The position numbers were made by a program, and so were the translations under genes. Below are positions 9,567-21,307 of a DNA stretch of 64,000 nt, in pieces. The notes under the pieces were generated by a model. It saw only the letters and a list, made by a program, of their open reading frames with translations. It ran no database searches and was not told the DNA's origin. Positions within the stretch are counted from its first letter, which is position 1. Each line of letters opens with the position of its first letter. Source of the DNA: Prosthecomicrobium sp. N25 (GTDB lineage Bacteria > Pseudomonadota > Alphaproteobacteria > Rhizobiales > Ancalomicrobiaceae). The DNA lies in assembly GCF_037203705.1 (NCBI RefSeq), contig NZ_JBBCAT010000005.1, forward strand, positions 124,001 to 188,000, in the 5' to 3' direction.

Positions 9567-10520
9567 ATGGCGCGAAACGGGGTGTACGCCCAGACGACGA
9601 TCGCCGACACGGTTCGGCTGGTCGGAACAGGGGTTCACAGCGGCGAGCGCGTCTCCCTGGCGCTCCACCCCGCGGACGCCGGCACCGGCATCGTCTTCCT
9701 GCGCGGCGACCGGCGCTCCGGTCGCGAGATCGAGATCCGGGCGGACTGGACCAGCGTCTCCGCCACCGAGCTCTGCACCGTCATCGGGGATCCGGCACGC
9801 GGCACGGTCGCCACCATCGAGCACCTGATGGCCGCGCTCTCCGGCCTCGGCATCGACAATGTCACGGTCGAGATCGACGGTCCCGAAGTCCCCGTGATGG
9901 ACGGCAGCGCCCGGGTGTTCGTCGAGGCGATCGAGGGCGTCGGCGTCGAGCCGCTCGCGGAGCGCCGCCGCTACATCAAGGTCCTGAAGCCGATTCGCGT
10001 GGAGAGCGGCCATTCCTTCGCGGAGTTGCGTCCGCACGAGGGGACCCGCTTCGAGATCACCATCGACTTCCCGAACACGCTCATCGGCCGGCAGACCTAT
10101 GCGGCCGACCTGACGGCCAAGACCTTCGTCCGCCATGTCGCCCGGGCCCGGACCTTCGGCTTCGTCTCCGACCTCGAGAAGCTGCTGCCGCTCGGCCTCT
10201 GCCGGGGCTCCTCGCTCGAGAACTCCATCGCCATCAAGGACGACCGGGTGCTCAACCCGGAGGGTCTGCGCTACGCCGACGAGTTCGTGCGCCACAAGGC
10301 GCTCGACGCGATCGGCGACCTGGCGCTCGCGGGCGGGCCGATCATGGGCCTCTACCGCTCCTACCGGGGCGGCCACCGGCTGAACTTCCAGGCCCTCGCC
10401 GCGCTCTTCTCCGACCCGAACGCCTGGTGCATCGTGGAACAGCCCGTGCGGCGCGAGGCTCCCGTCGCCGAGATCGGCGCGGGGCTGCTCGCTCCGGCCT
10501 TCGGCCCGGACGTGCGCTGA
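9567..10520 (+). CDS. lpxC: LpxC, UDP-3-O-acyl-N-acetylglucosamine deacetylase
   Basis: LpxC is the zinc hydrolase that commits UDP-acyl-GlcNAc to lipid A synthesis. The 317-residue protein (E. coli 305) shows TVRLVGTGVHSGERVSLALHP, the zinc histidine in TIEHLMAALSGLGIDNV, RTFGFVSDLEKL, and the second metal/catalytic block RHKALDAIGDLALAG. The start at 9567 (MARNGVYAQTT) gives the usual family N-terminus; the open frame back to 9456 would add 37 residues with no family match. The gene follows ftsZ as in many alphaproteobacteria, so envelope and division genes stay linked. In enterobacteria LpxC is turned over by FtsH; no degradation tag was checked here. Confidence 0.96.
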   Translation: MARNGVYAQTTIADTVRLVGTGVHSGERVSLALHPADAGTGIVFLRGDRRSGREIEIRADWTSVSATELCTVIGDPARGTVATIEHLMAALSGLGIDNVTVEIDGPEVPVMDGSARVFVEAIEGVGVEPLAERRRYIKVLKPIRVESGHSFAELRPHEGTRFEITIDFPNTLIGRQTYAADLTAKTFVRHVARARTFGFVSDLEKLLPLGLCRGSSLENSIAIKDDRVLNPEGLRYADEFVRHKALDAIGDLALAGGPIMGLYRSYRGGHRLNFQALAALFSDPNAWCIVEQPVRREAPVAEIGAGLLAPAFGPDVR

Positions 10521-10791
10521 CGATCGCGGCCGACCCGCCGATCGGGACGGCGCCAGTGGCGATCCTCCACCGCCCGTCGCGCGGCCGGGCCTGTGGCACA
10601 TCCGCCTCGGCCCCGACCCGAAGCAGCCGGCTTCTCCGGATCGCCACAAAAACGGACCAATCCGGACCGAGTGAGGGGCCTCTGCCGCGCTTCGGCTGCC
10701 TGCCGGGCGGGCCGGCTGTCCGAAAGCGGTATCTCGGCGACCGGATTTGCTCTAGAAGGCGGCGTCGGGCTCACAGGAACGGTTTCGAGGC

Positions 10792-11649
10792 ATGACGGGT
10801 GAAGCGTTGATCATCACGAACCGGACCCCGCGCCTCCGCCCCGTCGCGGCCGTTCTCGTCGCCGTCGCGGCCGGCCTCGGGCTCGCCGCCTGCTCGTCCA
10901 CGGACGACGGTGCCGACACGACCACGCCGGCGGACGTGCTCTACAACCAGGGCATCGCCGCGATGGCGTCCGGCAAGACCTCGGCGGCGGTCAAGAGCTT
11001 CGAGGAGGTCGACCGGCAGCACCCCTATTCGGAGCTCGCCAAGAAGTCGATCCTGCTGCAGGCCTACACGAACTTCGAGAAGGGCTCCTACACGGACGCC
11101 ATCCAGGCCGCCAAGCGCTTCACGACTCTCTATCCGACCCATCCGGACGCCGCCTATGCGACGTTCCTGATCGGCGAATCCTACTACAAGCAGATCCCCG
11201 ACATCTCGCGCGACCAGGAACAGACCACGAAGGCGCTCGAGGCCTATACGGAGGTCGTGCAGAAGTTCCCGACCTCGCCCTACGCCAAGGAAGCGCAGAA
11301 GAAGCTCGACTTCACGCGCGACCAGCTGGCCGGCAAGGAGATGGACATCGGCCGCTTCTATCTCGCCAAGAAGCAGTACCTGGCGGCCATCAACCGCTTC
11401 AAGACGGTGATCTCGCAATACCAGACGACGCGCCATGTCGAGGAGGCGCTGGCGCGTCTCGTCGAGAGCTACTACGCGCTCGGCGTCGTGACGGAGGCGC
11501 AGGCGGCCGCGGCCGTGCTCGGGCACAATTTCCCGGACAGTCCCTGGTACAAGGACTCCTACACGCTCCTCAAGACCGGCGGCTACGAGCCGGCCGGGTC
11601 GGAGGGAAGCTGGATCACCAAGGCCTTCAAGGGCGTCAAGCTGATCTGA
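10792..11649 (+). CDS. bamD: BamD, outer-membrane assembly lipoprotein (ComL family)
   Basis: BamD is the essential lipoprotein of the BAM complex that inserts outer-membrane beta-barrels. The 285-residue product begins with a basic N-terminus, a hydrophobic stretch and a lipobox LAAC with cysteine 34 as the predicted lipidation site. The rest is a series of TPR-like helical repeats (ADVLYNQGIAAMASGKTSAAVKSFEEVDRQHPYS onward) ending with the DSPWYKDSYTLL pattern. It lies 271 bp after lpxC; that gap contains no other gene and a less GC-rich patch near 10630-10660. Placement between lpxC and recN is standard in Hyphomicrobiales. Confidence 0.95.
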   Translation: MTGEALIITNRTPRLRPVAAVLVAVAAGLGLAACSSTDDGADTTTPADVLYNQGIAAMASGKTSAAVKSFEEVDRQHPYSELAKKSILLQAYTNFEKGSYTDAIQAAKRFTTLYPTHPDAAYATFLIGESYYKQIPDISRDQEQTTKALEAYTEVVQKFPTSPYAKEAQKKLDFTRDQLAGKEMDIGRFYLAKKQYLAAINRFKTVISQYQTTRHVEEALARLVESYYALGVVTEAQAAAAVLGHNFPDSPWYKDSYTLLKTGGYEPAGSEGSWITKAFKGVKLI

Positions 11650-11705
11650 GCCGAGCCGGACGCCTCGCCGCGGGGCGGCGGCGCCGCAGGCCCGCGGACG
11701 CCCAG

Positions 11706-11720
11706 GTTCCTGTTCCGTTC
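11706..11720 (+). promoter_or_regulatory. LexA (SOS) box of recN, GTTC-N7-GTTC
   Basis: The sequence GTTCCTGTTCCGTTC is a perfect match to the alphaproteobacterial LexA-binding consensus GTTC-N7-GTTC. It lies 61-75 bp before the recN start codon, and a plausible -10 (ctagac, 11735-11740) follows, so bound LexA would cover the -35 region. Confidence 0.8.
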
Positions 11721-11780
11721 GCGGTCGCGATCTGCTAGACGACTCGGGCGAATCCGTTCGTGGAGGTCGGTCGTCCCGTC

Positions 11781-13463
11781 ATGCTCGCTTCGCTGTCGAT
11801 CCGCGACATCGTTCTGATCGAACGGCTCGAGATCGACTTCTCGCGCGGGCTCACCGTGCTTACGGGGGAGACCGGTGCGGGCAAGTCGATCCTGCTCGAC
11901 GCGCTGTCGCTGGCGCTCGGCGGGCGAGGCGACGCCGGGCTGGTGCGCAGCGGAGCAGCCCAGGGACAGGTGACGGCCGTGTTCGACCTGGCGGCCGACC
12001 ATCCCGCGCGGCGGCTCCTGGCCGACAACGAACTCGACCCGGAGGGCGACCTGATCGTCCGGCGCGTGCAGAGCGCGGACGGGCGGACGCGCGCCTTCGT
12101 CAACGACCAGGCGGTCAGCGCCGCGCTGCTGCGGGACCTCGGGGCTCGTCTCGTCGAGATCCACGGCCAGCACGACGACCGGGCGCTGGTCGACGAGCGG
12201 GAGCACCGCCGGCTGCTGGATGCCTTCGGGGGCCTGGAGCCGGAGGTCGCCGCCGTCGGCGAGGCCTTCGCGGCGTGGCGCCGGCTCAGCCGCGAGCGGG
12301 ACCAGGCGCGGGCACGGATCGACGCGGCGCGGCGGGAGGCCGACTACCTGCGCTCGGTGCTCGACGAGCTCGACGCCCTGAAGCCGGAGGAGGGCGAGGA
12401 GACCGAGCTCGCCACCCTGCGCCACCGCATGATGCAGGCCGAGAAGGTGGCCGGCGACCTGAAGGAGGCCTTCGACACGCTCGACGGTTCGACCTCGCCG
12501 ATCCCGACGGTGTCGGGCCTCCTCAGGCGGCTCGAACGCAAGGTGGCGCAGGATGCGCCGGGGCCGATGGAGGCCGTCGTGGCCGCGCTCGGGACGGCGC
12601 TCGATGCGCTCGATGAGGCACGGTCGGGGCTCGAGCTGTCGCTTCGCGAGGCCGCGTTCGACCCGCGCGTGCTGGAGCGGACGGAGGAGCGGCTCTTCGC
12701 GCTCCGTGCCGCGGCGCGCAAGCACGCCGTGCCGGTCGACGATCTTCCCCGCGTTCGGGCCAGGACGGCGGCGAGCCTGGAGGAACTCGACCACGGGGAG
12801 GAACGGCTGGGGCGCCTGACAGAGGAGGCGGAGGCCGCCAGCGGGGTCTATGCGGCGGCGGCGGAGCGCCTCTCCGAGCGGCGGCGGGCGGCGGCCTCGG
12901 CGCTGGAGGCGGCGGTCGCGGCGGAGCTGCCGGCGCTGAAGCTCGAGCGCGCGCGCTTCATCGTCGACCTGCAATCGGACGCCAGCCTGGCCGGGGCGGA
13001 GGGGAACGACCGGGCGGAGTTCCACGTGCAGACTAATCCGGGCACGCGCGCCGGGCCGATGATGAAGGTCGCCTCCGGGGGTGAGCTCTCGCGCTTCCTG
13101 CTCGCCCTCAAGGTTTCGCTGGCCGACCGGGGCTCGGCGCCGACCCTCGTTTTCGACGAGATCGACACCGGCGTGGGCGGGGCGGTCGCGGAGGCGATCG
13201 GGCTCAGGCTCGCGCGTCTCGCCGAAAGGGTACAGGTGGTCTCGGTCACGCACGCCCCGCAGGTGGCGGCCCGCGCGGCCTCGCATCTGCTGATCGCCAA
13301 GGAGCCCGTGAACGGCGAGCGGGAGGGGGAGGTCAGGGTCGCCACGCGGGTGGTCCCGCTGGAGGCGAAGTCGCGGCGGGAGGAGATCGCCAGGATGCTG
13401 GCCGGCGCCGTCATCACGGACGAGGCCCGGGCCGCGGCCGGCCGACTGCTCGCGGGCCGGTAA
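11781..13463 (+). CDS. recN: RecN, SMC-like DNA double-strand break repair ATPase
   Basis: RecN is an SMC-type ATPase that acts early in recombinational repair of double-strand breaks. The 560-residue protein has Walker A GETGAGKS at residues 29-36, a long central coiled-coil with many Arg/Glu/Ala residues, the signature KVASGGELSRFLLALK, Walker B PTLVFDEIDTGVGG and the H-loop VTHAPQVAA. The start MLASLSIRDIVLIE is the family N-terminus; an in-frame ATG at 11760 adds seven residues. A perfect SOS box precedes the gene, so damage induction through LexA is expected. Confidence 0.96.
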   Translation: MLASLSIRDIVLIERLEIDFSRGLTVLTGETGAGKSILLDALSLALGGRGDAGLVRSGAAQGQVTAVFDLAADHPARRLLADNELDPEGDLIVRRVQSADGRTRAFVNDQAVSAALLRDLGARLVEIHGQHDDRALVDEREHRRLLDAFGGLEPEVAAVGEAFAAWRRLSRERDQARARIDAARREADYLRSVLDELDALKPEEGEETELATLRHRMMQAEKVAGDLKEAFDTLDGSTSPIPTVSGLLRRLERKVAQDAPGPMEAVVAALGTALDALDEARSGLELSLREAAFDPRVLERTEERLFALRAAARKHAVPVDDLPRVRARTAASLEELDHGEERLGRLTEEAEAASGVYAAAAERLSERRRAAASALEAAVAAELPALKLERARFIVDLQSDASLAGAEGNDRAEFHVQTNPGTRAGPMMKVASGGELSRFLLALKVSLADRGSAPTLVFDEIDTGVGGAVAEAIGLRLARLAERVQVVSVTHAPQVAARAASHLLIAKEPVNGEREGEVRVATRVVPLEAKSRREEIARMLAGAVITDEARAAAGRLLAGR

Positions 13464-13676
13464 CGGTCCAGGTGCCGCGCAGTTATAAGAACCGATAATA
13501 CATTGATCTATTGAATTACCAGAATACGTATTCCGGTCTTTTCGATATTTCGCTTATACTGGCGTGTTTTCGCTCCAGAAGATGCACAACATTTCCGCAG
13601 TCGATCGGTGGTTTATTTACTATCGGGAAAGTCCGGCGCGGCAATCTTTTCGCAAAACCATTGAGGATGGCGAACG
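13464..13676 (+). promoter_or_regulatory. AT-rich promoter region with palindromic operator candidate
   Basis: This 213-bp gap is strikingly AT-rich against its roughly 70% GC surroundings. It contains a 12-bp perfect palindrome GAATACGTATTC at 13522-13533, inside a 20-bp imperfect one (13518-13537). A good -10 hexamer TATACT lies at 13555-13560, 17 bp downstream of the position a -35 would occupy (13532-13537). The palindrome therefore overlaps the -35, as expected for a repressor or autoregulatory site. Short ORFs that cross the gap look spurious. Confidence 0.5.
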
Positions 13677-16911
<3,235 letters not shown>

Positions 16912-17165
16912 GTTCCGAGGAGCGCAGGGGTCGCCGCTCGAGACGGTTCGGGGCCTGCTCAGTCCGGGCAATCGCGCGCCGACGACGGATCAGGGCGCTG
17001 ATAAGTACTACCCACTATCGACTTCGGAAACGGTCGATAACTTCGTTTTTCCGTAGCCCGCCGCTCGAGCCTATGGTTAATCGCAGGTGTACGGAGCGGA
17101 CGAGGCCGGAAAGTCGAGCTTCCGCACCCTCCGGTTTTCTGCGGGCGACCATTCGATTTCTTATC
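16912..17165. other. Intergenic region after ligA, with a small hairpin
   Basis: The gap falls in GC content around 17000-17060. It holds a 7-bp inverted repeat, tatcgac (17016-17022) and gtcgata (17033-17039), followed seven bases later by a run of five T (17046-17050). This could be a weak terminator for ligA. No RNA gene or well-formed promoter was recognised in the remainder. Confidence 0.35.
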
Positions 17166-17414
17166 ATGGGTGCTTTTTCCCTATCCCCCCTGCAGCGCGC
17201 GGCGCTCGAAGCCGCGGCCCGGTCGCCCCTCAAGGCGTTCCGCCGGGGCTATGCGGCCGACCGGTTCGGGCCGTTCCACCGCATGACGACGATCGCGTCG
17301 CTGGAAGCGCGCGGGCTGGTCGAACGGCGACGAACGGGTAGTATCTGTCGTGCCACGCCGGAGGGGTTGGCCCGACTCGCGGCGGCGCGGGATCTCGCGC
17401 CGGCAGATGCCTGA
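17166..17414 (+). CDS. Small winged-helix-like hypothetical protein
   Basis: An 82-residue ORF with the pattern LSPLQRAALEAAARSPLKAFRRGYAADRFGPFHRMTTIASLEARGLVERR...CRATPEGLARLAAAR. The order of helices, then 'TIASLEARGLVER' and 'ATPEGLARLAAA' is that of small winged-helix regulators (compare the recognition helix and wing of MarR-like proteins), so DNA binding is plausible. The start codon has no clear Shine-Dalgarno sequence but sits in a locally AT-rich stretch, which is unlike a chance frame in this genome. It is followed 42 bp later by the FkbM methyltransferase gene. I do not recognise a named family. Confidence 0.5.
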   Translation: MGAFSLSPLQRAALEAAARSPLKAFRRGYAADRFGPFHRMTTIASLEARGLVERRRTGSICRATPEGLARLAAARDLAPADA

Positions 17415-17456
17415 CGGTTCCCTCGATCCCGCGCAGGCACCGACAGGCGGAGCCCC

Positions 17457-18470
17457 ATGTTCGTCTCCTACGCGCAGAATTTCGAAGACGTTATCCTCAA
17501 CCGCCTGTTCGCCGACCGGGAGACCGGCACCTACGTGGACGTGGGCGCCTCGCACCCGGTGATCGACAGCGTCACACACGCCTTCTACGAGCGGGGCTGG
17601 TCGGGGCTGAACATCGAGCCGCTGCCGGAGCGCATCGCGGAGCTCGACTACGCGCGGCCGCGCGACCGCAACCTGCGGATCGCGGTGGCGGAGGCGGCGG
17701 GCACGGCGACCTTCCACGCCTTCCCGAAGTGGCACGGGCTCTCGACTCTCGACCCGGAGGTCGCGGCGGCGATGCGGCGCTGGGGCGACGAGGCGCACCC
17801 GGTGGAGGTGACGATCCGGACGCTGTCGGAGGTGCTCGCCGAGGAGAAGGTCGGCGCCATCGACTTCCTGAAGATCGACGTGGAGGGCGCGGAGGGCCGG
17901 GTCCTCGCCGGTCTCGACCTGACCCGGTGGCGCCCGGTGGTGATCCTGATCGAGGCCACCTATCCGACCACGTCGGAGCCGAGCCACCACGGCTGGGAGC
18001 CCGCGCTCCTCGCCTGCGGCTACCGCTTCGTCCTCTTCGACGGGCTCAACCGCTTCTACCTGCGCGAGGAATCCTCCGAATTCGCCGGACGCTTCAGCCT
18101 GCCGCCCAACGTCTTCGACAAATACGTGCGCTGGCAGGATGCCGGCCGCCCACTCGCCCACGAGGCGCATCCGGAGCACCGCTTCGCCCGCCACCTCGCC
18201 GACGCTTGGCTCGCCGACATCGGGCAGGTGGACGAGGCGGCGCTGGTGCGGCTCCTCGGGTCCGGCATCCCGCCGCACGCGATGGAGAAGCCGATCACGG
18301 CGGAGAGCTTCGCGGACCTGTGGCGGCGGGTGTTCGGCGAAGACGTTCCGGCCGGCGCCGCGGAGGCGGTGGCGGCCAACGACCCTAGGCCGACGGTCGC
18401 GGCGACGCTCAAGGGCCTCGTCGCCTCGGAGCGGTTCCGGCGCAAGCGGAGCCGGCTTGCCGGCTGGTGA
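17457..18470 (+). CDS. FkbM-family SAM-dependent methyltransferase
   Basis: The 337-residue protein has the FkbM layout: MFVSYAQNFEDVILNRLF, then a SAM motif TYVDVGASHPVIDSVTHAFYERGW (about residues 23-46), NIEPLPERIAEL and the later FLKIDVEGAEGRVLAGLDL (about 140-158). Members methylate hydroxyl groups of glycans or natural products. Beyond about residue 220 the sequence continues with a tail not needed for the fold (DAWLADIGQVDEAALVRLLGSG). No glycosyltransferase neighbours are present to suggest the substrate. The stop codon lies in a 20-bp tandem duplication (18459-18495). The next gene is convergent. Confidence 0.8.
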   Translation: MFVSYAQNFEDVILNRLFADRETGTYVDVGASHPVIDSVTHAFYERGWSGLNIEPLPERIAELDYARPRDRNLRIAVAEAAGTATFHAFPKWHGLSTLDPEVAAAMRRWGDEAHPVEVTIRTLSEVLAEEKVGAIDFLKIDVEGAEGRVLAGLDLTRWRPVVILIEATYPTTSEPSHHGWEPALLACGYRFVLFDGLNRFYLREESSEFAGRFSLPPNVFDKYVRWQDAGRPLAHEAHPEHRFARHLADAWLADIGQVDEAALVRLLGSGIPPHAMEKPITAESFADLWRRVFGEDVPAGAAEAVAANDPRPTVAATLKGLVASERFRRKRSRLAGW

Positions 18471-18502
18471 GCCGGTCCGCCGGCTGGTGAGCCGGGACGG
18501 GC

Positions 18503-20320
18503 TCAGCCGAGGCCGCGCGTGGCCTCCTCCAGGAAGGCGCGGGTCTCCGCGTCGACCAGAGGGCCGACCTCGGCGAGGACACGGGCGTGATAGGCGTCCA
18601 GCCATTGCAGTTCGGCGCGGGTGAGGAGTTCCGGCGCGATCAGTCGACGGTCGATCGGCGCGAGGGTGAGGGTCTCGAAGGCCATCATGGGACGGTCGCC
18701 GCCGGGGATCTCGGCGGGCTCGGTCACCAGGATCAGGTTCTCGATGCGGATGCCGAAGGCCCCCGTCCGGTAGTAGCCGGGTTCGTTGGAGAGGATCATG
18801 CCCGGCTCGAGCGGGACCATGCCGGTCTTGGCGATCCGCTGGGGCCCCTCGTGGACGGAGAGGAAGCTGCCCACGCCGTGGCCGGTGCCGTGGTCGTAGT
18901 CGAGGCCCGCCTGCCAGAGCGCGGCGCGCGCGAAGGCGTCCAGATGGCCGCCGGCGGTCCCCTTGGGGAAGCGGGCGGTGGCGATGGCGATGTGGCCCTT
19001 GAGCACGCGGGTGAAGCAGGCGCGCATGGTCTCGGTCGGGGTGCCGACCGCGATCGTGCGGGTGATGTCGGTTGTGCCGTCCCGATACTGGGCGCCGGAA
19101 TCGATCAGGAACAGCGTCCCGGGCTCGACCGGGCGGTTGGTCTTGCGGGTGACGCGGTAGTGCACGACGGCGCCGTTCGGGCCGGAGCCCGAGATGGTGT
19201 CGAAGGAGATGTCGACCAGCTCGCCCGTCTCCCGTCGGAACGCCTCGAGCGCCTCGACGACCGCGATCTCGTCCAGGCCGCCCTTCGGCGCCTCGCGGTC
19301 GAACCATGCGAGGAAGCGGGCGAAGGCCGCGGCGTCGCGCAGATGGGCGGAGCGGGTGCCGGCGATCTCGGCGGCGTTCTTGCGCGCCTTCGGGAGGATC
19401 ACCGGGTCCTCGCCCTCGACGAGCTGGCCGCCGGCCTCGCGGATGCGGGTGGCGACCGCGGAGGCGACCCAGGCCGGGTCGATCAGCACCGCGGCCTTGC
19501 CGGCCCCCAGCGCCTCGAGGGCGGGGGCGAGGGCCGCGGGCTCCTCGACGTCCGCCAGGTCCTCCAGATGCGCGCGCTCCTCGTTGCCGAGCTTGCGGCC
19601 GTCGATGAAGAGGCTCGGCCGGCCGTCGCGGCGGAGGATCGCGAAGGAAAGGGGCAGGGGCGTGTGCGGCACGTCGGCGCCGCGGATGTTGAAGGTCCAG
19701 GCGATGGAGTCCGGCTGGGTCAGCACCACCGCGTCCGCGCGGCGCTCCGCCAGGATGCGGCCGAGGCGGGCGAGCTTGTCGGCGGGGGCCTCGCCGGCGA
19801 AGTCCAGGGGCTGCAGACGGACGCGGCCGAGCGGCGCGGCGGGCCGGTCCGGCCAGATGGCGTCGACCGGGTTGCCGTCGACGGCCACCAGCGTGGCGCC
19901 CGCGCGCTCGGCGGCGCGCTCGAGGGCGCGGACCCCCGCGACCGTATGGAGCCAGGGGTCGTAGCCGAAGCGGGCACCGGCGGGGAGGGCGGTCTCCAGC
20001 CAGACGCTCGGCGGGGTCGCGACCAGGTCGACCGGCTCGTAGGCGGCCATGTCCACCTGCTGGCGGACCTGCAGCGTGTAGCGGCCGTCGACGAAGACTG
20101 CGGCGCGGTCCCTCAGGACTACGGCGGCGCCGGCGGAGCCCGAGAAGCCGGTCAGCCACTTCAGGCGCTCGGCGGAGGGCGGGACGTATTCGCCCTGGTG
20201 CTCGTCGGCGCGCGGAACGATGAAGCCGTCGAGGCCGCGGCGGGCGAGTTCGGCGCGGAGGGCGGCAAGGCGCACGAGGCCGAGGGAGGGGTCGGCGCTG
20301 TCGTCGAAGGTCTGGAACAT
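18503..20320 (-). CDS. pepP: Xaa-Pro aminopeptidase (M24B, PepP family)
   Basis: This 605-residue metallopeptidase removes N-terminal residues next to proline. Two N-terminal creatinase-like domains (LAALRAELARRGLDGFIVPRADEHQGEYVPPSAERLKWLTGFSGSAG is their hallmark start) precede a pita-bread catalytic domain. The five metal ligands are visible in context: LIDSGAQYRDGTTDITRT (two Asp), TGHGVGSFL (His), LSNEPGYY (Glu) and AFETLTLAPID (Glu). The length matches the long, eukaryote-like aminopeptidase P group. The start MFQTFDDSADPS at 20320 was chosen; the frame extends 18 codons upstream without family resemblance. Its neighbour prmA on the same strand is a common pairing in Hyphomicrobiales. 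Confidence 0.93.
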   Translation of the reverse strand: MFQTFDDSADPSLGLVRLAALRAELARRGLDGFIVPRADEHQGEYVPPSAERLKWLTGFSGSAGAAVVLRDRAAVFVDGRYTLQVRQQVDMAAYEPVDLVATPPSVWLETALPAGARFGYDPWLHTVAGVRALERAAERAGATLVAVDGNPVDAIWPDRPAAPLGRVRLQPLDFAGEAPADKLARLGRILAERRADAVVLTQPDSIAWTFNIRGADVPHTPLPLSFAILRRDGRPSLFIDGRKLGNEERAHLEDLADVEEPAALAPALEALGAGKAAVLIDPAWVASAVATRIREAGGQLVEGEDPVILPKARKNAAEIAGTRSAHLRDAAAFARFLAWFDREAPKGGLDEIAVVEALEAFRRETGELVDISFDTISGSGPNGAVVHYRVTRKTNRPVEPGTLFLIDSGAQYRDGTTDITRTIAVGTPTETMRACFTRVLKGHIAIATARFPKGTAGGHLDAFARAALWQAGLDYDHGTGHGVGSFLSVHEGPQRIAKTGMVPLEPGMILSNEPGYYRTGAFGIRIENLILVTEPAEIPGGDRPMMAFETLTLAPIDRRLIAPELLTRAELQWLDAYHARVLAEVGPLVDAETRAFLEEATRGLG

Positions 20321-20384
20321 GGGGCGGACCTTAGCGGGGGCCGGACAGGGCGGCAACCGGCTCGGGGCGCACATCGGGCGCTGA

Positions 20385-21272
20385 TCAGCGGCGCCCCTTC
20401 TCGAGCACGAGGGCCTGCCAGTCGTCCCGCTCGACGCGGCCGGCGAGCCGAAGGCCGTGGGGCAGCCAGGCCGAGAGGACGCGCGGGGCGTCGCTCCTGC
20501 GCAGGCCGGACAGGACGACGGTGGCCCGGGGCGCCAGGGCGCGCGCGACGGGGGCGGCGAGCAGCATGAGGGGGCGGGCGAGGATGTTGGCCACGACCAG
20601 GTCGTAGGGGGCCGCCTCGACGAGCCGGCGGGCGCGCATGCCGTCCGCCACCAGGCATTCGACGAGGCCGCCGACGCCGTTCAGGCGCACGTTGGCCTCG
20701 GCGATGCGCACCGCCACGGGATCGATGTCGGTGGCGATCACGGGCACGCGCAGGACACGGGCGGCCGCGATCGCCAGGACGGCGGTGCCGGTGCCGAGGT
20801 CGAGCGGGCGGACGAAGCGGCGCTTCAGGAACAGGCGGTCCAGGGCGGCCAGGCAGGCCCAGGTGGTCGCGTGGTGGCCGGTGCCGAAGGCGAGCTCCGC
20901 GTCGATCTCGATCGACTGGCCGGTCGGCGGGCGCTTGGCCCGGTCGTGTCGGCCATGGACGAAGAAGCGGCCGGCGCGGACGGGCTTGCGGATCTCCTCG
21001 CTCATGGCGATCCAGTTCGTCGCGTCGTCGAGGGCGGTCGCCGTGATGGCGAGCCTGTCGGCGACCGGGCCGAGGACAGCGCGGACGGCGGCCTCGGCGG
21101 TCTCGGGCTCGTGGTCGAACAGGATCGCGTCGACGGTCCAGATGCCGCTGTAGGCCGGGGTCTCCTCCTGGGTGACCGGATAGCCATCCGCCTCGAAGGC
21201 GGTCTCGAGGAGGGCGGCGAGCACGGGTGCGTCGGCGTCGCCGGCTTGGAAGCGGACCTGGACGGTGGGCAT
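20385..21272 (-). CDS. prmA: PrmA-type ribosomal protein L11 methyltransferase
   Basis: PrmA trimethylates ribosomal protein L11. The 295-residue product has an N-terminal substrate-recognition domain (TVQVRFQAGDADAPVLAALLETAFEADGYPV) and a Rossmann domain with the family signature AFGTGHHATTWACLAALDRL, SAM motif I PLDLGTGTAVLAIAAARV, ATDIDPVAVRIAEANVRLNG, and VVANILARPLMLLA. Of the two tandem PrmA-like genes, this one keeps the signatures closest to canonical PrmA and is next to pepP, as in relatives, so it is taken as the orthologue. It lies 35 bp after the second copy on the same strand. Confidence 0.85.
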   Translation of the reverse strand: MPTVQVRFQAGDADAPVLAALLETAFEADGYPVTQEETPAYSGIWTVDAILFDHEPETAEAAVRAVLGPVADRLAITATALDDATNWIAMSEEIRKPVRAGRFFVHGRHDRAKRPPTGQSIEIDAELAFGTGHHATTWACLAALDRLFLKRRFVRPLDLGTGTAVLAIAAARVLRVPVIATDIDPVAVRIAEANVRLNGVGGLVECLVADGMRARRLVEAAPYDLVVANILARPLMLLAAPVARALAPRATVVLSGLRRSDAPRVLSAWLPHGLRLAGRVERDDWQALVLEKGRR

Positions 21273-21307
21273 GGGCTACTCGCGGATCGGGGCTCGGCCG
21301 GCCGCCT

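Noticed and set aside
18587-20569. 660-codon open frame on + over the aminopeptidase gene
   Set aside because: The - strand frame has all metal ligands of M24B peptidases; the + frame is compositionally biased and lacks domains.
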